Positions 10,456-22,600 of a DNA stretch of 64,000 nt are shown here, piece by piece; position 1 is the first letter of the stretch; each line of letters opens with the position of its first letter. Under the pieces are notes generated by a model, which ran no database searches, was not told where the DNA came from, and worked only from the letters and a program-made list of their open reading frames with translations. The stretch lies in assembly GCA_015178975.1 (NCBI GenBank), contig WHVD01000007.1, positions 806,001-870,000 on the forward strand, read 5' to 3'. Made by a program: the position numbers and the translations under genes. The DNA comes from Hysterangium stoloniferum (taxonomy: Eukaryota; Basidiomycota; Agaricomycetes; Hysterangiales; Hysterangiaceae).

Positions 10456-11098
10456 TAATAATACTAGCGTGTAATTAATAGCCACTGAATATTGATTACA
10501 CGCACAATTTGTTGATAAAAGCCTGACGGAGTCGGCACAAAGACGGATGGTCAGGGTTGACGCCCATTAGCATCAGTAATGACTTAGTGTAATGGATTCC
10601 TCGTTGCCATTATGAAAGAATTGAATACGAAGCGCGGAGTTCCGTTAGATATAGCCAGGGTCGAGAGCGCCTGGGGCTGTACCTAATAAGCACTGCCATG
10701 GATAGCGCCCACTGCACTGATATATTCTATTTGTGGAGATGTCACTTCTGACGGGAAAGCTGGATTTCCCTGAAATCTGGCACGAAAGAACTCGGAAGGT
10801 AACACAATGCGCGGTGACGGACCGTCAATTTATTCTCAGCTGCCATGTGTGTTTTCTGCAGGAGATGATCTGATGAAGTGGAAGGAATATGTCTAAAGAT
10901 GGTAATGTAACTTGAGAATATTCTGGCTGCATTATTCAAGCAGGATAAGTGGGACTTCAAGTTGGTTACAAAGAAAGGATTGAACGGTGTGTCTGAGGAG
11001 CACGGCCACAATGCTCTGCCTGGAAATCGACTCTCGGGCTAACTTCAGCTTCAAAAGCGCAGCATTCCTCTCCGTACGAGTACTACTGCTACCCACCA
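10456..11098 (+). promoter_or_regulatory. 5' flank of A5
   Basis: This conserved family A upstream sequence includes the AATTTGTTGATAAA block, the GAAAGAATTGAATACGAAG block and the start-proximal AAAAGCGCAGCATTCC. The TATA-like box of A2 is replaced here by GTCTGAGGAGCACGGCC, so the promoter may be weakened. Confidence 0.5.
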
Positions 11099-12145
11099 AT
11101 GTCAACATCCAACGAGATAGCTCCGAGTGGTCAGGGCGTCCTATCCCTCCTCCAAGAGGTTGACTGGCTACAACCCTTGGTTTCCCCGGCTGTATTGAGG
11201 ATGGAACGGCAGGAGATCGATGACACGGGAACGAGGGAAAGATCCCGGAAAATCATCGAGAGCGATGTAGCTGTCTCGAACATGGGCACTATTTATGTTG
11301 CCGAGCACATGGTGACGACTAGCACATAGCACTCTCGGAAGAAGCCGTGGAAGTTAGTGTGGAGGAATGGGTGCGCAAACAAAACGTCCTTTTTATGGAT
11401 ACTGTTCACAGATCGCATGTTTTCAGTGGAAAGGAGAGAGAAATTGCCATGACCCACCGAATAATATTCAGATTCGAGGGAGCTCCACCAACGCCATATC
11501 CAAACTCAACCCATATCGTAGGCGTGCCATAGACTGGGGAGTTGGCTCATCGCCGGATAGCTCATCATCGAGTCTGGAAATTAGCCCCGGGTATTACTGT
11601 GGAGTCGGTTTGGAAACGGTTTGGAGGACTGTGCTTCACAACGCAAAGACAGCTGCACCGATGGCAAAGTTGATGATATACAAGCGAATGGTGTACGGAG
11701 ACGACAGGGCCTTTAGAAAGTTAATGCGCAAGCATCTCACTCCTCCAAGACTCGGAATAGTAATTCAAGACCATCGACTTAATGAGGTGGGGATACCTTA
11801 GCGCCAATCATTGAATACAGTCAAAATACTCACCTTTCTAGACCCACTTACCCGCGCCAAATTCGAGACCAGGCATCACTTGTCTCAAACCGGTTCTGGG
11901 ATTCAAGTGTTATACGGCGGAGGAACGAAGGTAACACTGCCAAGCTTATGGCACATTTGGTTCGGCCTTCAATTATTGTCCCGGCGCTGGATGGGAAGAT
12001 AGAGATCGGACATCAACTGCAATTACGTCTTTGCTTTACAATGCGGTCATCAAATAACCACTACACACCAACCTGAATGAGGTTGCATCGGCATTCATTT
12101 TACAAATCGCCGGATATTTATCGTGCCCATGCCATTCACGTATTC
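11099..12145 (+). pseudogene. Family A copy A5, 5' half
   Basis: The ATG at 11099 opens exon 1 (MSTSNE, then LLQEVDWLQPLVSPAVLRM). A +2 change near 11250 throws exon 1 out of frame. Exon 2 is recognisable (ERNCHDPPNNIQI, IDWGVGSS, YYCGVGLETV, LMIYKRMVYGDD). Exon 3 breaks off near 12145, where an inverted exon 5 fragment and then the copia element follow. The 3' half resumes at 17779, so A5 was one gene split by this insertion. Confidence 0.7.
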
Positions 12146-12304
12146 CTCCTCCTCCTGGTTGGAATTGTGTATTGGTGCTATCCAAGAAGAATTGTCCGTC
12201 GCCATGCCAATCATGGTCTTCCAACACTGATCTAGAGTTTGAATTGGATGTTACGCACACACCGGTGAAAGGTGTGGCGATGACACAAAGGAAGGAACCC
12301 ATAT
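12146..12304 (-). pseudogene. Inverted family A exon 5 fragment
   Basis: The minus strand encodes LCVIATPFTGVCVTSNSNS followed by SVLEDHDWHGDGQFF, a piece of exon 5. It is very similar to the exon 5 end of A5 itself (18600-18715), but it lies in opposite orientation between the two halves of A5 and directly against the left copia LTR. It points to an inversion or ectopic recombination at this site. Confidence 0.6.
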
Positions 12305-12606
12305 TGAAACAGTTGAATAACTCTTGACAAACACCCTGTGAGTGTGAGGAAAGTAAACACTAAATGTATTCAACTGTGAAATAACTACATACCTGTGAGT
12401 GTGAGGAAAGTAAACACTAAGGAGACTTTCCCACACCCACAGCGGAGTATACTACAGGGTGCTTACCTAAGCACCTATACATCAGTTACCTTACTAGGTA
12501 ACTCACTCAATACTGCACCTACAGTGCTGGGAAAAATACTACAAATATCAGAAAAATACAGGGAATATCATAGACTATGTAAGAGCTGTAATATCATACT
12601 CTAACA
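12305..12606 (-). repeat. Copia 3' LTR
   Basis: On the minus strand it starts TGTTAGAGTATG and ends CAACTGTTTCA. It holds a direct repeat of about 57 bp around GTGAGTGTGAGGAAAG that is single in the solo LTR at 61718. The AGGTGGGAG polypurine tract lies just inside at 12607-12617. Confidence 0.9.
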
Positions 12607-12617
12607 CTCCCACCTGA
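12607..12617 (-). other. Copia polypurine tract
   Basis: The minus strand reads AGGTGGGAG directly before the 3' LTR, the expected plus-strand primer position for an LTR retrotransposon. Confidence 0.7.
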
Positions 12618-12627
12618 TGAGACAGCT

Positions 12628-15600
12628 CTATGCTAGTCCCAGTAGTTTTCGTAAGTATTCTACCTTTGGCTTAGCCAATGGTTTTGTCAATAAATCAGCA
12701 GGCATCTCTGAAGTAGGGAGATGAACAACTTTGATCTTCCCACTATCAACTTCCTGCCTTAACCAATATGTTCTCAAGTCTAGATGTTTCATACGGCCAT
12801 GATGTTCAGGATCTCTGGCAACTGCAATAGAAGATTGGTTGTCAAGATACAAAGTGGATGCAGTCTTTTGAGGATATCCCAATTCCTCAAATAAGTTTCG
12901 CAACCATACCACTTCCTGACCAGCTGACACTCCTGCAATATACTCTGCTTCAGTAGTAGAGAGAGTTACAATAGTCTGGAGTTTGCTCTGCCAGCTAATA
13001 GCTCCAGTACCCATCTTAACCACATATGCACCAGTAGATTTTCCAGTTGACTTATCACCTCCATGGTCAGCATCTGAATAAGACACAAACAATTCCTTGT
13101 GATTACTAGGGCCAAAGGTCAAGCCCAAGTCAAGGGTGCCTTTGAGATATCGAAAGAGATGTTGTACTGCTAGCCAATGGGCCCTTCCTGGATTGTGATT
13201 GAATCTGGCTAATACTCCAACAGTATAGGCAATGTCTGGACGAGTGGCAACAGCCAAATACATAAGAGAACCAACAGCATGGATGTATGGAATGTCCTTC
13301 ATGTATGCAATCTCTTCAGGAGACACTGGAGCCTGGTCTTTACTCAATTTTGAGTTAGGTATCATAGGTGTGCCAATGGGATTGCAGTCAGCAAGACCAT
13401 AACGCTGTAACATGTCCAAGATGTATTGACGCTGTGATAGAGTAATAGTATGCTTTGTCCTATCTCTTTCAATGCCAACACCTAACAAGTAAGAAGTAGG
13501 ACCAAGATCATGCAATTTGAAGTGGCTTTGTAGATCATCTTTGAGCTTCTTGATAGCCTCCTTGGATTTAGATGCAATAGTCATGTCATCTACAAATACT
13601 GGTATAATGACTTTGACATCACCCTTTTGGAAGACCCAAATGCTATGATCACATAGCACTTGTTTGAAACCCAAACTGAGCAGGACAGCATTCAACTTCT
13701 TATGCCAGATATGAGGTGACTGGCGTAAACCATATAGTCCTTTCAGAAGAAGTAAGAACTCATCACGAGCACCTTGGTGAAAACCTTCAGGCTGCTGCAA
13801 GTATACTTCCTCTTCAAGTTCACCATTCAAGAATGCAGAGGAGATATCTACACTCTCAAGTTCCATGTCCTCCAGTGTAGCCAATGCTAGGACAGCACGC
13901 AAAGTGGCCCATTTGGCAGTAGGAGCAAAGGTATCAGTGAAGTCAAACCCTGGTCACTGTGCATAGCCTTTTGCAACAAGACGAGCTTTAAACTTGTCAA
14001 TTGACCCATCCTTCTTATGCTTGATCACAAACACCCAACGAGAGCCAATAGCTTTACGACCCTCAGGTAGTTTAGCAAGGTGAAAAGTGCCATTTTCAAG
14101 CAGGGATTGCATTTCTGCATATGCAGCATCATACCACTTATCAGCATCAGGACTTTGTAAGGCCTCTTTGAGAGTTCTCGGTGCATCATCATGAGCACTG
14201 GCCTTGTAGGCAAACTCAAAGGCTTCATCCACACCAATGTAAAGATCTCCCTCACTGGTAGCTAGGGCTTCTTCCTCAGACTCAACTGAAGGAGGAGAAT
14301 GTAGTGGAGAATCCTCTGCCTCATCACTGGACTCAACTACAGGAGTAGATTCTCTATAGTTGTGGATGTTAACAGGGTCAACTTGCTGGAAACGCTTAGG
14401 AGGAACTCTGTTTCTGGGTGGATTGTGACGTGGTTGAGGAGGAGGACTTGGTGAACATTCAGAATGTTCAGAGTTAGAATCAGAGTTGGAACTAGGACCA
14501 GGAGGCAAAGCATTATTCTGACCATCTCCCACCTGATTTGGTTCCTGTGGAGCTCCCACCTGATTAGGCTGGGCTCCCACCTGAATAGACCTAGAGGGTC
14601 CAGGAATAAACAAATCAACAAATTGTGGAGTATCAGGAAGAACATCAGGAGCAGTAGGAGTAGAAGGTATGGCAGGTTTAGACAAGCCTGGTAAGACACT
14701 CTCATCAAAGACAGCATTATTACTAATAATAGTCTTCTTAGTCAAGGGATTGTAAAACATCCAACCCTTATAATCTGGAGGATATCCAATAAAGACACAT
14801 TTCTGTGTGTGAGAGCCAAGTCCAATACGTTGGTCCTTCTGTACATGCACATAAGCAGTACAGCCAAATACCCTAAGATGTGAGACTTCTGGTTTCCTAC
14901 TATGCCAGACAGTATAAGGTACAGAATGCTTAAGAGCAGTGGTAGGTGAGCAGTTGCGCACATGAGTAATGGCAAGGACAGCATGTCCCCAGAATGAGGG
15001 AGGGAGGTGGGATTCAGCCATAATTGAAGTAGCCCCTTCTTCCAATGTTCTGTTGAAGCGTTTAGCAACCCCATTCTGATGTGGTTCATTCCGCACAGTA
15101 TGCTGCCGGCTGATGCCAGCAGTGGAAAGAAAGATATCAAACTCCTTAGACATATATTCTCCACCCTTGTCATCTCTGAATATCTTGATCGTCTGACCAA
15201 GCAAATTCTCCACTTTAGCCTTATATTGCTTAAATGCTTGAAAGGCATCACTCTTATTTTTGAGTAATGCAATCGAAGCATAGCGTGAGGCATCATCAAT
15301 GAAAGTGATCCAGTAGCGAAAACCGTCCACAGTTTGTGTAGACAAGGGACCATGAACATCACTGTGAATAAGTGCAAGTGGTTTAGTATAGCGTGTTGTT
15401 GCTATTTTATTGATAACTCTGTTCTGTTTTCCAGCCAAAAAAGGTTCACAAATAGGATCAGGAGACCTGTGAGAGTCAATCTTTATCCCACCAACCAAAT
15501 CACCTTTGAGGAGCTTCTGGATATCGGCATGATTGAGATGATTAAAGTGACGATGCCAAAGTGTGGAGTCCAAGGGACAGGTTGTAACAAGACCTGCATA

Positions 15601-16872
15601 ATCTGTCATAGGTACCGTCATTCCATCCAAATAGGCCTGGTTATGTTCATTGACTGTGGCAGTGAAACGCAAGACCTTTCTCAAATAGAAAGACATGGTG
15701 GAATGAAAGATAGAGACACGGAAATTCTTTTTCTTTGTCAAATACAAGACGGAGAGGAGGTTACTTGTGAGATGGGGAACATGGAGAACCCTCTCAAACT
15801 CTATTATTACATTTCCATTCCCTTTAGGTTTAAACCGCACTGCTCCTATCCCTGCAGACATAACTATCTGTCCATTTGCAACTTGGATAGGTGTTTGAAA
15901 CAGTGTATAACTTGAAAACCAATGACGATGGGGAGTCATGTGCGAAGAAGCACCTGTGTCAGTAGTCCAGTCAGAACTAGCATTGACAAGGAGAGCACAA
16001 GATGGATCGGTAGAGTCAGGGATAGAAACACTTGCATTTCCAGCACTCTCTGGTTTCTTCTCCTCTGATACCTTGTCAGACGCATTGGCTTTGTCAGCCT
16101 TAGCAGCCTTTCTTTCTTTATACTCCTTCTTCTTCTGCTCAACTCTGGCCTTTGCCTGTTTCTGTGCATTTGCATACTCATGACAATTGTCTTGGGTGTG
16201 GCTGGAACCATTGCAGAATGTGCAAGGAACTTTACCAGAAGTGTTAGAAGTTTTCGACACAATCTTGTTCGCCGTCTCTAAACTCCTGGCAGACTGCAGA
16301 CTCTCTTGTGATGCAAAGTGAGTTTTGACATCAGAGAATGTGATAGCAGTATTCATCATTAAAGATGAAGTCCACACAGAGTCAGATTCAGATAGAGAAC
16401 GAAGTAAAGTGAGAGCAGCAAGCTCATCATCCAGCATGGCAAGAGTGTACCCCTTTGGACGCAAGTTCTGGACACGTGCACAAACCTTGTCAACACGACT
16501 CATTAATGAAGTCAGAGATTCATCAGGTTCCTTCCGAATATTAAAGAGGTCATTATAGGCACTAAAACGAACTGCAGGGAGTTGTTTATTATGTGCCTTT
16601 TCAATTTTAGACCACATATCATCAGGACCGTCATCAATGTCAACATGAGTGCGCTGTGTAGGTCCAAGAGAGCGCCATATGATACCAGCTGCTTTATTGG
16701 AGCGTTCCAACCAGGCAGACTGTAAACTAGTATCACTAGGTTGTTTTTCTTTGCCAGTGGCAATAGAGAGACAGTTCTCCATACGCAAAAGACCAATTAC
16801 GTCATGTTTCCAATCCTCATAATTATTTTCTCCCAATATGACACTACGTTTGTAAGTATCACTGGATGCCAT
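12628..16872 (-). pseudogene. Copia gag-pol polyprotein with one nonsense codon
   Basis: A single frame runs from the ATG at 16872 to a stop at 12628, broken only by TGA at 13956-13954 after VAKGYAQ. Domains in order: gag (residues about 1-200), CCHC knuckle at C217-C230, protease DTGASSHM at 305-312, integrase, RT with the FVDDM box, and RNase H with SDADHGG and STTEAEY. Further lesions: the second Cys of the integrase zinc site is Phe (CEPFLAGK), and the catalytic Glu is Lys in NGVAKRFNRT, where the family has NGVAER. The TGA is probably a former CGA. A readthrough signal is possible but unlikely given the other lesions. Confidence 0.9.
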
Positions 16873-17457
16873 GACACGTCAATATCTACCAAGAATTTAA
16901 CTTAAAAGAACTAAGTAATTGGACAAGCAGTTGTAACACCACCTTGCTCAACAGGGTTACCGTGATATTGCAAGGAAGGTAAAAACAAAGGCCCACTGAA
17001 GAGCACAATGCCAACAGTTCAAGTTCAATGTATCTAAAAGACCGTGTTAAAAGGTAAAATGACGTGGCACAGACCCAGATGATACTGTGAAGTGCTTGAG
17101 GTGTGAGGGAAGAGTGTGACTGGAGAGAGAGAGGTGACAGGGTGTGACAGGGTGAGTCACAAGGGTGATAAAAATGAAGTTGCCCAAAAAAGCGAAATTG
17201 AGCGACGACAAGCGATTTGGAGCGTGGGAATATATTTCCTTTTATGGATACGGGCGCCTAAATGGGCGAAAAATGCGCACAATCACAGGTGTGAGATGTG
17301 AGTCCAAAAAGCGACCAAATCTGGCCAAAATCCAAGGAGATATAACCAAAATAAAATCCAAACGCAATGTAGAGTGTTTTGGACAAGTAGAAGTTGTCAG
17401 AAAAGATGTGCAAAGTGATGGATTGCGCAGATGACAACTGGATGTACCGGTTTAGAA

Positions 17458-17474
17458 GCTGGGGCCCATAATCT
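17458..17474 (-). other. Copia primer-binding site, initiator-tRNA type
   Basis: Just inside the 5' LTR the minus strand reads AGATTATGGGCCCCAGC. This resembles the primer site of Drosophila copia (GGTTATGGGCCCAG), which pairs with the anticodon region of initiator methionine tRNA and uses a half-tRNA as primer. The match is strong in the core TTATGGGCCC. Confidence 0.7.
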
Positions 17475-17476
17475 AT

Positions 17477-17778
17477 TGAAACAGTTGAATAACTCTTGAC
17501 AAACACCCTGCGAGTGTGAGGAAAGTAAACACTAAATGTATTCAACTGTGAAATAACTACATACCTGTGAGTGTGAGGAAAGTAAACACTAAGGAGACTT
17601 TCCCACACCCACAGCGGAGTATACTACAGGGTGCTTACCTAAGCACCTATACATCAGTTACCTTACTAGGTAACTCACTCAATACTGCACCTACAGTGCT
17701 GGAAAAAATACTACAAATATCAGAAAAATACAGGAAATATCATAGACTATGTAAGAGCTGTAATATCATACTCTAACA
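17477..17778 (-). repeat. Copia 5' LTR
   Basis: It is the same as 12305-12606 except for about three transitions, and presumably acts as promoter for the element's minus-strand transcript. The leader from 17476 to 16873 is untranslated. Confidence 0.9.
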
Positions 17779-18724
17779 ACCCACCCACCCCACACACCAC
17801 ACGATATTTGTCATCCCTCCCCTCCTCTTCGACAAACTTGTGGATATCGTGCAAAGCATCTGCCAGGTGCGTCAATTGTCTGTAGAGGAGCTCACTGAAA
17901 TCAGAGGTTGCATTGAATTCTGGTTACAACCGTGCGTCGCAACATCACATCATTTCATCTGGCCTACCAAAACCACAACAGACAAAATTACTCACATCGA
18001 CGTTCATTGTTTGGATCTCCTGTACAGCTTCTAGTGTGTTGCATGCACAAAGATCCATGGTTTCGAGATATTGCTGGAGATGTATTGAAGGTTATAGTGG
18101 CTGACACAAACCACCATATAGCGTCCTTGACACTTTATACCGATTACAACACGTTACGTTCACTGTCACGTGATACTAGGTCCCTAGATGTCTTCTTCAA
18201 CAACAGCATGCTTCGCACGGATCATATCCACCAGCTGAATGTCGCTTCTTCGCTCATTGAACCCCTCCTAAGGTATGTTGACAATGCTTTACCTTCCTGC
18301 ATCATCTCATATCCGCCCATGAAAATATCCGACCAGACATACGAGTCAAAGCCATCTCCTTTGGTCAGGCCAAGAAGTAATCGAGATTACTCTGAAGCTG
18401 ATAGCTGGATCTTCCGACATCGAATCCGCGTGTACCACAGTGTGCAGCCTCAATATAATCCCCATTCTCTCTCGTCTTCTTCCACATTGTTACACGATCC
18501 GGGGCTCAATCAACGATCAATACCTCGGTGACTACTTTGAACGAGTCACTGTCGCGGCCCATTCCTTCCTTTGTATCATCGCCACACCTCTCACCGTTGT
18601 GTGCGTAACATCTAATTCAAACTCCAGATCGGTGTTGGAAGACCATGATTGGCGTGGCGACGTACAATTCTTGGATAACACCAATACACAATCCGAACCA
18701 GGAGGAGGAGGGATAGTACTATGA
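17779..18724 (+). pseudogene. Family A copy A5, 3' half
   Basis: It continues A5 after the copia insertion: exon 3 from DIVQSICQVRQLS to CIEFW, exon 4 with LLVCCMHKDPWFRDIAGD and RTDHIHQLNVASS, and exon 5 with CVTSNSNSRSVLEDHDW, ending at 18724. Exon 3 reads TGGTTACAACC where A2 has the GTACAA donor, so intron 3 splicing may be affected. Inactive because the gene is split. Confidence 0.65.
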
Positions 18725-19185
18725 CTCTTTAGTTACCTCGCCTTTTGGAAATATATCGAATTTATGTAATGCTACATAGTTTGAGCCAATTCAAGACCGC
18801 ATATGGTGACTTTGTACCCCCCGTGTGTGCTTGGCAGCTTCTCGTTGATGCGAGACACATTTTGCAAACTGGTGGGCGCTAACAGTGGTTAGAATCACGT
18901 CCCATTTATCAACGAGAATTACTTCAAATACACTACCACTGATAGGGCTCAAGCAGCATGCCAGGTAGTTGGGATAAATGAAGGAAGTCATTGAAGAGTA
19001 GCAAAAGACACCCGTAACAAACATTCACTAATGCATGCCGACATTGATCTCGGTCAAATTCCATAATATATTTCTCTCTATCCGAACCCTTATCCCAACG
19101 CCAGAGCGCCTCGTTCCCACAGGATCCAACATAAAAGACAAAATGACAATCACCAATATTGTACAGAAGGTTAAACGAGGGCCAT
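18725..19185 (-). pseudogene. 3' spacer of A5 and family B remnant
   Basis: 18725-19030 is conserved family A 3' spacer (CAGCTTCTCGTTGATG, GAAGTCATTGAAGAG). 19040-19185 on the minus strand encodes a short family B piece with LTFCTILVIVILSFMLDPVG, a hydrophobic stretch shared with B copies. It is cut at about 19185, where the 5' flank of A6 begins. Confidence 0.45.
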
Positions 19186-19544
19186 GGATAGCGTCCACTA
19201 CACTGACATATTCTATACATGAAGATGTCACTTCTGACGGAAAACTGGATTCCCATGAAATCTACCAGTCACATTATGCGCTGACGGCCTCTCAATTTAT
19301 TCTCAGCTGTCATGTGTGTTTTCTGCGAAACATGGTCTAATGAAGTGTAAGGAATAAGTGTTAAAATGGTAACGTAAGGTGAATTATACAAGAAGGATTA
19401 GTGGGCCTGCAAGTTGGTTAAAAGAAAAGGATGGAACGGTGTGTATCCTGTAGGAACACGGCCACAATCCTAAGTCAGGAAGTCGACACTCCGGCTAACT
19501 TCACCTTAAAAGCTCAGCATTCTTTCGGTATGATTACAACTGCT
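19186..19544 (+). promoter_or_regulatory. 5' flank of A6
   Basis: This is family A upstream sequence from the CATGGATAGCG block to the start-proximal region. The distal part is lost at the junction with the family B remnant. In place of TATAAAG the sequence reads ATCCTGTAGGAACACGGCC. Confidence 0.45.
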
Positions 19545-21558
19545 ACCTCCCAATCCAGCGAGATAGCTCGGAGCAGGCAGTGTATCCTATCCCTTCTACA
19601 AGAGGTTGAGTGGCTACAACCCTTGGTTTGCCCCGCTGTTTTAAGTTTGGAACGACAGCAGATAAAGGACATGGGGATGAGGGAGATCCCGGATGAAGCT
19701 TCGGGAGTGAGTAGCCCTCTCGAACATCGGCACTGTTTATGGCACCGAGAAGCCAATGACGACCACCACATACCACCTTCCGGAGAACACGTCGAGGTTT
19801 GTGGGGAGGAATAGGTGGGTAAAACAAAATGTCCTTTTTTTATGTATACTATTAACAAACAGGATTCCTTCAGTGACAAGGAGAGATAAATTGCCACGAA
19901 CCGCCAAATAATATCAGGAGACGAGGGAGATCCACCAAGCATACTGTCCATCTCCAACGCATGGCATGGCCTGGGGAGTCGTCTCATCGCCGGATAGCTC
20001 ATCGTCGAGTGTGGGTATTAGTCCTGGGTATTCCTGTGGAGTCGGTTTGGAAAAGGCTGGGATGAAAGTGCTTTACAGCGGAAAGAAAGCTTGGCTAATG
20101 ACAAAGTTGATGATATACGTACGAATCACGTGTGGACCACGGGAAGGTCAGAACGTCGTTGACAGGTTTCTGCTCAGGTCTGTCACGCCGCCACGACTGG
20201 GAATAATAGTTCAAGAGAGCGTTAATATAATGAGGCAGGGATGGCACAGCGTCAATCAGTGAATACACGTACAATCCTCACGTTTTTCTAGACCTACTTA
20301 CCCCCCTCGAATTCGACAACAGGCGTCAGTGGTATTAAGGGGGTTCTGGATTCGAGTGAGATGCAGTGGATGAACCAAGGTCAGCTTATGACATATTTGG
20401 CTTGGGTCTTCAATTGGTGTCCCGGCGCTCGATGGGCAGATGGAGATCGGACATCGACTGCAAATACGTCATCGCTTTAATCAAATCACCGCCACACGCC
20501 AACTTGGATGAGGTTGCATCAAGATTTATCACACATATCGCACGATGGTTGTCACCAGATCATCAAACCTTACTCGCTGCCAGCCTTAGCAATATCGTGG
20601 AAAATATCTGCCATGTGCGTCAGCTGTCTTTCTAGGAGCTCACCGCGATCAGAGAGTACTTTGAATTTTGGTTACAACCGTGCGTCGCACGATCATATAT
20701 TATAACCATGTTCACGAAAATCGTAACAGACAAAATCGCCAAGGAGGACGCTTTGATGTGTACCTTATACAGCCATTCGTGCATTGCATGTACGAAGAGG
20801 CGTGGTTTCGAGATATTTCTGATGATGTATTAAAGGCTCTATGGGCTGCACAAGTATACATATAGCGTCATTGACGCATCATATCGATGAGGGCAGGTCA
20901 CATTCACTCTTCATATCGATGAGGGGAGGTCACATTCACTGTGGCGTAATATCTGGGCCTTGAAAACATTCTTCGAGGACAGCACGCTTCGCACGGACCA
21001 TAACAACCAGCTGCATAGTGTCTTCCTTGCTTTGACCCATTCTACAACAGTATGTGTACAATATTTTACCTTCCAGCATCGTCTCACATCCACCCATGAA
21101 CCTATCCTACCAGTCTGACTCTGATGCACACGTGTCCAAATTGGCCGCTGCTAGACTCTGGAGAGGGACTAATAGAGGTCACCCTGAAGCTGATAGCTAG
21201 CTCTTCCGACAGCGAATCCGCGTGTACCACAGTCCGCAGCCTCAATATTATGTCCATTCTCCCTCGTTTCCTTCCACATCGTAACATAATGCGCCGCTCA
21301 ATCAACGATGAATTGCCCAGTAACTGCCTACATTTTGTAAATCACATTATTTATCCCTTCCTTTCCGTGATCACCACACCTCTCACTGGTGTGTCGGTAA
21401 CGTCTCATTCAAACTCCACGTCAGTGTTGTTGAAGAATTATGGTTGGGCTGTCAAAGGCCCTCCCTTACTATCCAGGCACGACATAAAATCATTTCTCTG
21501 GATCGCGCCGACGTATCTTATCAAAAAAACAGAGATAGTGCTATTACTCACCGATTAA
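19545..21558 (+). pseudogene. Family A copy A6, start codon lost
   Basis: All five exon regions can be recognised, but the start ATG is gone (CCCAATCCAGCGAG where others have CCAATGTCAACTTC). Exon 1 shifts frame after REIPDE. A small tandem duplication lies at about 20885-20940. Exon 5 (21124-21558) is open: LIEVTLKLIASSSDSES, VITTPLTGVSVTSHSNS, ending EIVLLLTD. The copy is followed by a convergent family B gene, the usual arrangement. Confidence 0.65.
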
Positions 21559-21727
21559 ATCGCTTGTCACCGGACTTACAAGTCGTATGACGCTGCATAG
21601 TTTGGGGCAATTTATGGCGCATACAGTCACTTTTCACCATCTCCCGGTGTTTGGTAGCTCCTAGTTCATGTCATACGCATGTAGAATAATATTTGGAGGC
21701 TTTGGCGTGGCTAGAATGGCCTCGGAT

Positions 21728-22600
21728 TTATGAACGACAACGAGTCCACATAGAATAGCACTGATAATGCTCCGAAGACAGCCCCATCACTGTGATTTTC
21801 GTGCCACTTAGTTGGGATGGCGTTGAGAGGATTCCATTAAGTATTTCTCTCCAATAGAAACGTTCCCATTGGATCCAAGTCTCAAAGCCGACAGTCGTGA
21901 ATATTGCACTGAGGGTCAAACGAGAACCCGGAGGGGCTTTTGTGCCCGGTATAATGTATAACTGATGCTTGGCGATACAGGAAAAGTGCGAGGATTCCAA
22001 ATGGGATCACCACCTGATAGAAAGGGGTTCTAAATAGGATATACCAAAGCCTGTCGGATGACACACCTGTATTTGACAGAAATTCTGTGACCATGACTTG
22101 AATATCTTTGATGACAAGTGGAATTAATTGGTTGTCCGAAATTTCTTGAGGGAGGGCAATGAAGAGGAAGACGCACCAAGGACATCGGATGTCTTGAAGA
22201 AGATGAAGCATCTGTACATTGGTATTTGATCCGGACAGTTCACACGGAGAAGTCCCGGAAATCTAGAGTATGCCCGAACTGGAATACCTTGGAGCATCCC
22301 AGATAGCAGGACTTTTTCACAGCACTTCAAACCATTTTACTCGTTAGTTTTAATTTGACCAACTGTTTTATTTTTTTTTCAACGGAAGGTTTAAGAGCAC
22401 CTGCCTGGATTCGTGCTGCGAGTACCGCAAACAAGGACCAGAGTGAGACATATTGTCGCTATTATCCGGGAGAATATGTCCCTCGGCGTCTGCGCACCTT
22501 GTCCCATCTCTAAAGGACCATTCCACGAGTCCTGGAGATCAAGAGTTCTTGCCATTATGTCTCTAAGGTTTTTAGGCGTCATCGGGTCGGAGTCGGGTGA
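21728..22600 (-). pseudogene. Family B copy B3, longest copy
   Basis: Reading right to left: LRDIMARTLDLQDSWNGPLE with CLTLVLVCGTRSTNPGRC (22582-22391), then RAYSRFPG and YRCFIFFKT (22330-22124), the hydrophobic LLQDIRCPWCVFLFIAL and LVIKDIQVMVTEFL (22211-21882), and a last frame to 21728. These overlap in different frames, so introns, decay or both are present. A small membrane-associated protein is possible. No family recognised. It faces A6 tail to tail. Confidence 0.5.

Larger units (their letters stand above)
12305..17778 (-). mobile_element. Ty1/copia LTR retrotransposon, complete but inactive
   Basis: The element has two 302-bp LTRs (12305-12606 and 17477-17778) that differ at 3 positions by my reading, both TG...CA on the minus strand. 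It carries one long gag-pol frame, a primer-binding site and a polypurine tract. The order protease, integrase, RT, RNase H defines Ty1/copia. The flanks show no 5-bp duplication (CATAT left, ACCCA right), which suggests recombination after insertion. Near-identical LTRs imply a recent origin. It cannot move on its own because of lesions in the polyprotein. Confidence 0.93.

Noticed and set aside
12628..13902. Separate 424-aa reverse transcriptase gene
   Set aside because: It is in the same frame as the upstream copia polyprotein; only one TGA separates them.
13954..13956. Programmed stop-codon readthrough in copia
   Set aside because: The position is inside the conserved RT start where relatives have a sense codon, and the integrase is also mutated; a nonsense mutation is simpler.
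14742..16262. Long antisense and alternate-frame ORFs within copia
   Set aside because: They overlap the conserved polyprotein and show no domain or splice signal, unlike the antisense gene of the gypsy element.
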